NCBI GenBank assembly: GCA_033239005.1
Contig: BSQZ01000011.1
Location: 766,001-830,000 of the forward strand
DNA: 64,000 bases
Origin: Lamellibrachia satsuma
Taxonomy: Eukaryota > Annelida > Polychaeta > Sabellida > Siboglinidae
Reading direction: 5' to 3'
Position numbers and translations under genes: made by a program. Positions 1 to 64,000 of this stretch are shown here, piece by piece (position 1 is the first letter of the stretch; every line of letters starts with the position of its first letter). The notes below the pieces were generated by a model. The model ran no database searches. It had not been told where the DNA came from and worked only from the letters and a program-made list of their open reading frames with translations.

Positions 1-299
1 TATTTGAATTTGTTAGTGTTGTCGATGTTGTCATCTAGTTAGTATGGTATTAACAGTGAATAAATAGTGTAACAGTTGCTCAGCGTTCACACAGCACAGT
101 CAAGCCAACTGCCATAACATAAAACATCTTTGGTTATGGGCTTTCTGAACTCACTCACTATGTTCATCACATTAGCAATGTGTCCCATTGGGCAGACATT
201 ACATACAAAGTAGAACAGTACACAGAGTACATGTCATTACCCAGCAACATCTAAAATCTGCTTTGTCTTGCCTGTCGTAAATGTTTATGTCTGTTGTAG
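1..299 (+). other. Intron upstream of exon 1 (3' part)
   Basis: AT-rich non-coding sequence ending in the TTGTAG acceptor. No exon, promoter or repeat was recognised. Confidence 0.7.

Positions 300-64000
<63,701 letters not shown>

Overview
The window is eukaryotic, almost certainly metazoan, nuclear DNA. It carries spliceosomal introns (39 GT-AG, 2 GC-AG) that are AT-rich and full of microsatellites. They also hold decayed non-LTR retrotransposon pieces and a probable MITE. The encoded protein is built from extracellular animal-type domains (EGF, von Willebrand D, laminin-G/pentraxin-like, C8-like), with a strong excess of phase-1 introns. A marine invertebrate such as a sponge is plausible, but the species cannot be fixed from this sequence.

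Only one gene is visible. It runs on the + strand through the whole window and is open at both ends: the first exon seen starts at 300 after an acceptor site, and the last runs off at 64000. I reconstruct 42 coding exons totalling 40,601 nt (13,533 codons plus two bases). Every junction keeps the frame, and most boundaries are confirmed by comparing paralogous repeat modules. No start codon, signal peptide, promoter, stop or polyA site of this gene lies in the window. Exon numbers below count only exons in this window.

Layout. (1) 300-29390: about fifteen roughly 400-residue modules. Each has a beta-rich part followed by a glycine-rich part (GHGG, PYGSxYxP, GSGGG, GGGSGGS, GGRIA, GAAGTVY motifs) that resembles bacterial and protist adhesin-like beta-solenoid sequence. 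(2) 29401-42576: about fifty EGF-like repeats. From exon 22 to exon 33 they run in a strict four-type order (A-B-C-D) for eleven cycles. (3) 43225-64000: an 'FGYxN' domain (present twice), then nine units with the unusual order VWD - laminin-G-like - C8-like - EGF, carried mainly on giant exons of 4.0, 5.7 and 5.65 kb. The whole reads as a giant secreted or cell-surface adhesion or matrix protein. Its function is inferred from domains only.

The gene is actively rearranging. Exons 40 and 41 share a 315-bp identical tract. Exon 41 looks like an in-frame chimera of an exon-42-type start and an exon-40-type body. Exons 36-37 and 38(end)-39 are a duplicated pair whose flanking introns differ by a retrotransposon fragment. 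Intron 2 holds a broken copy of part of exon 1. A 38-bp minisatellite copies the exon 24 donor site five times. No second gene, RNA gene or CRISPR was found on either strand; the many antisense open frames are shadows of the repeats.
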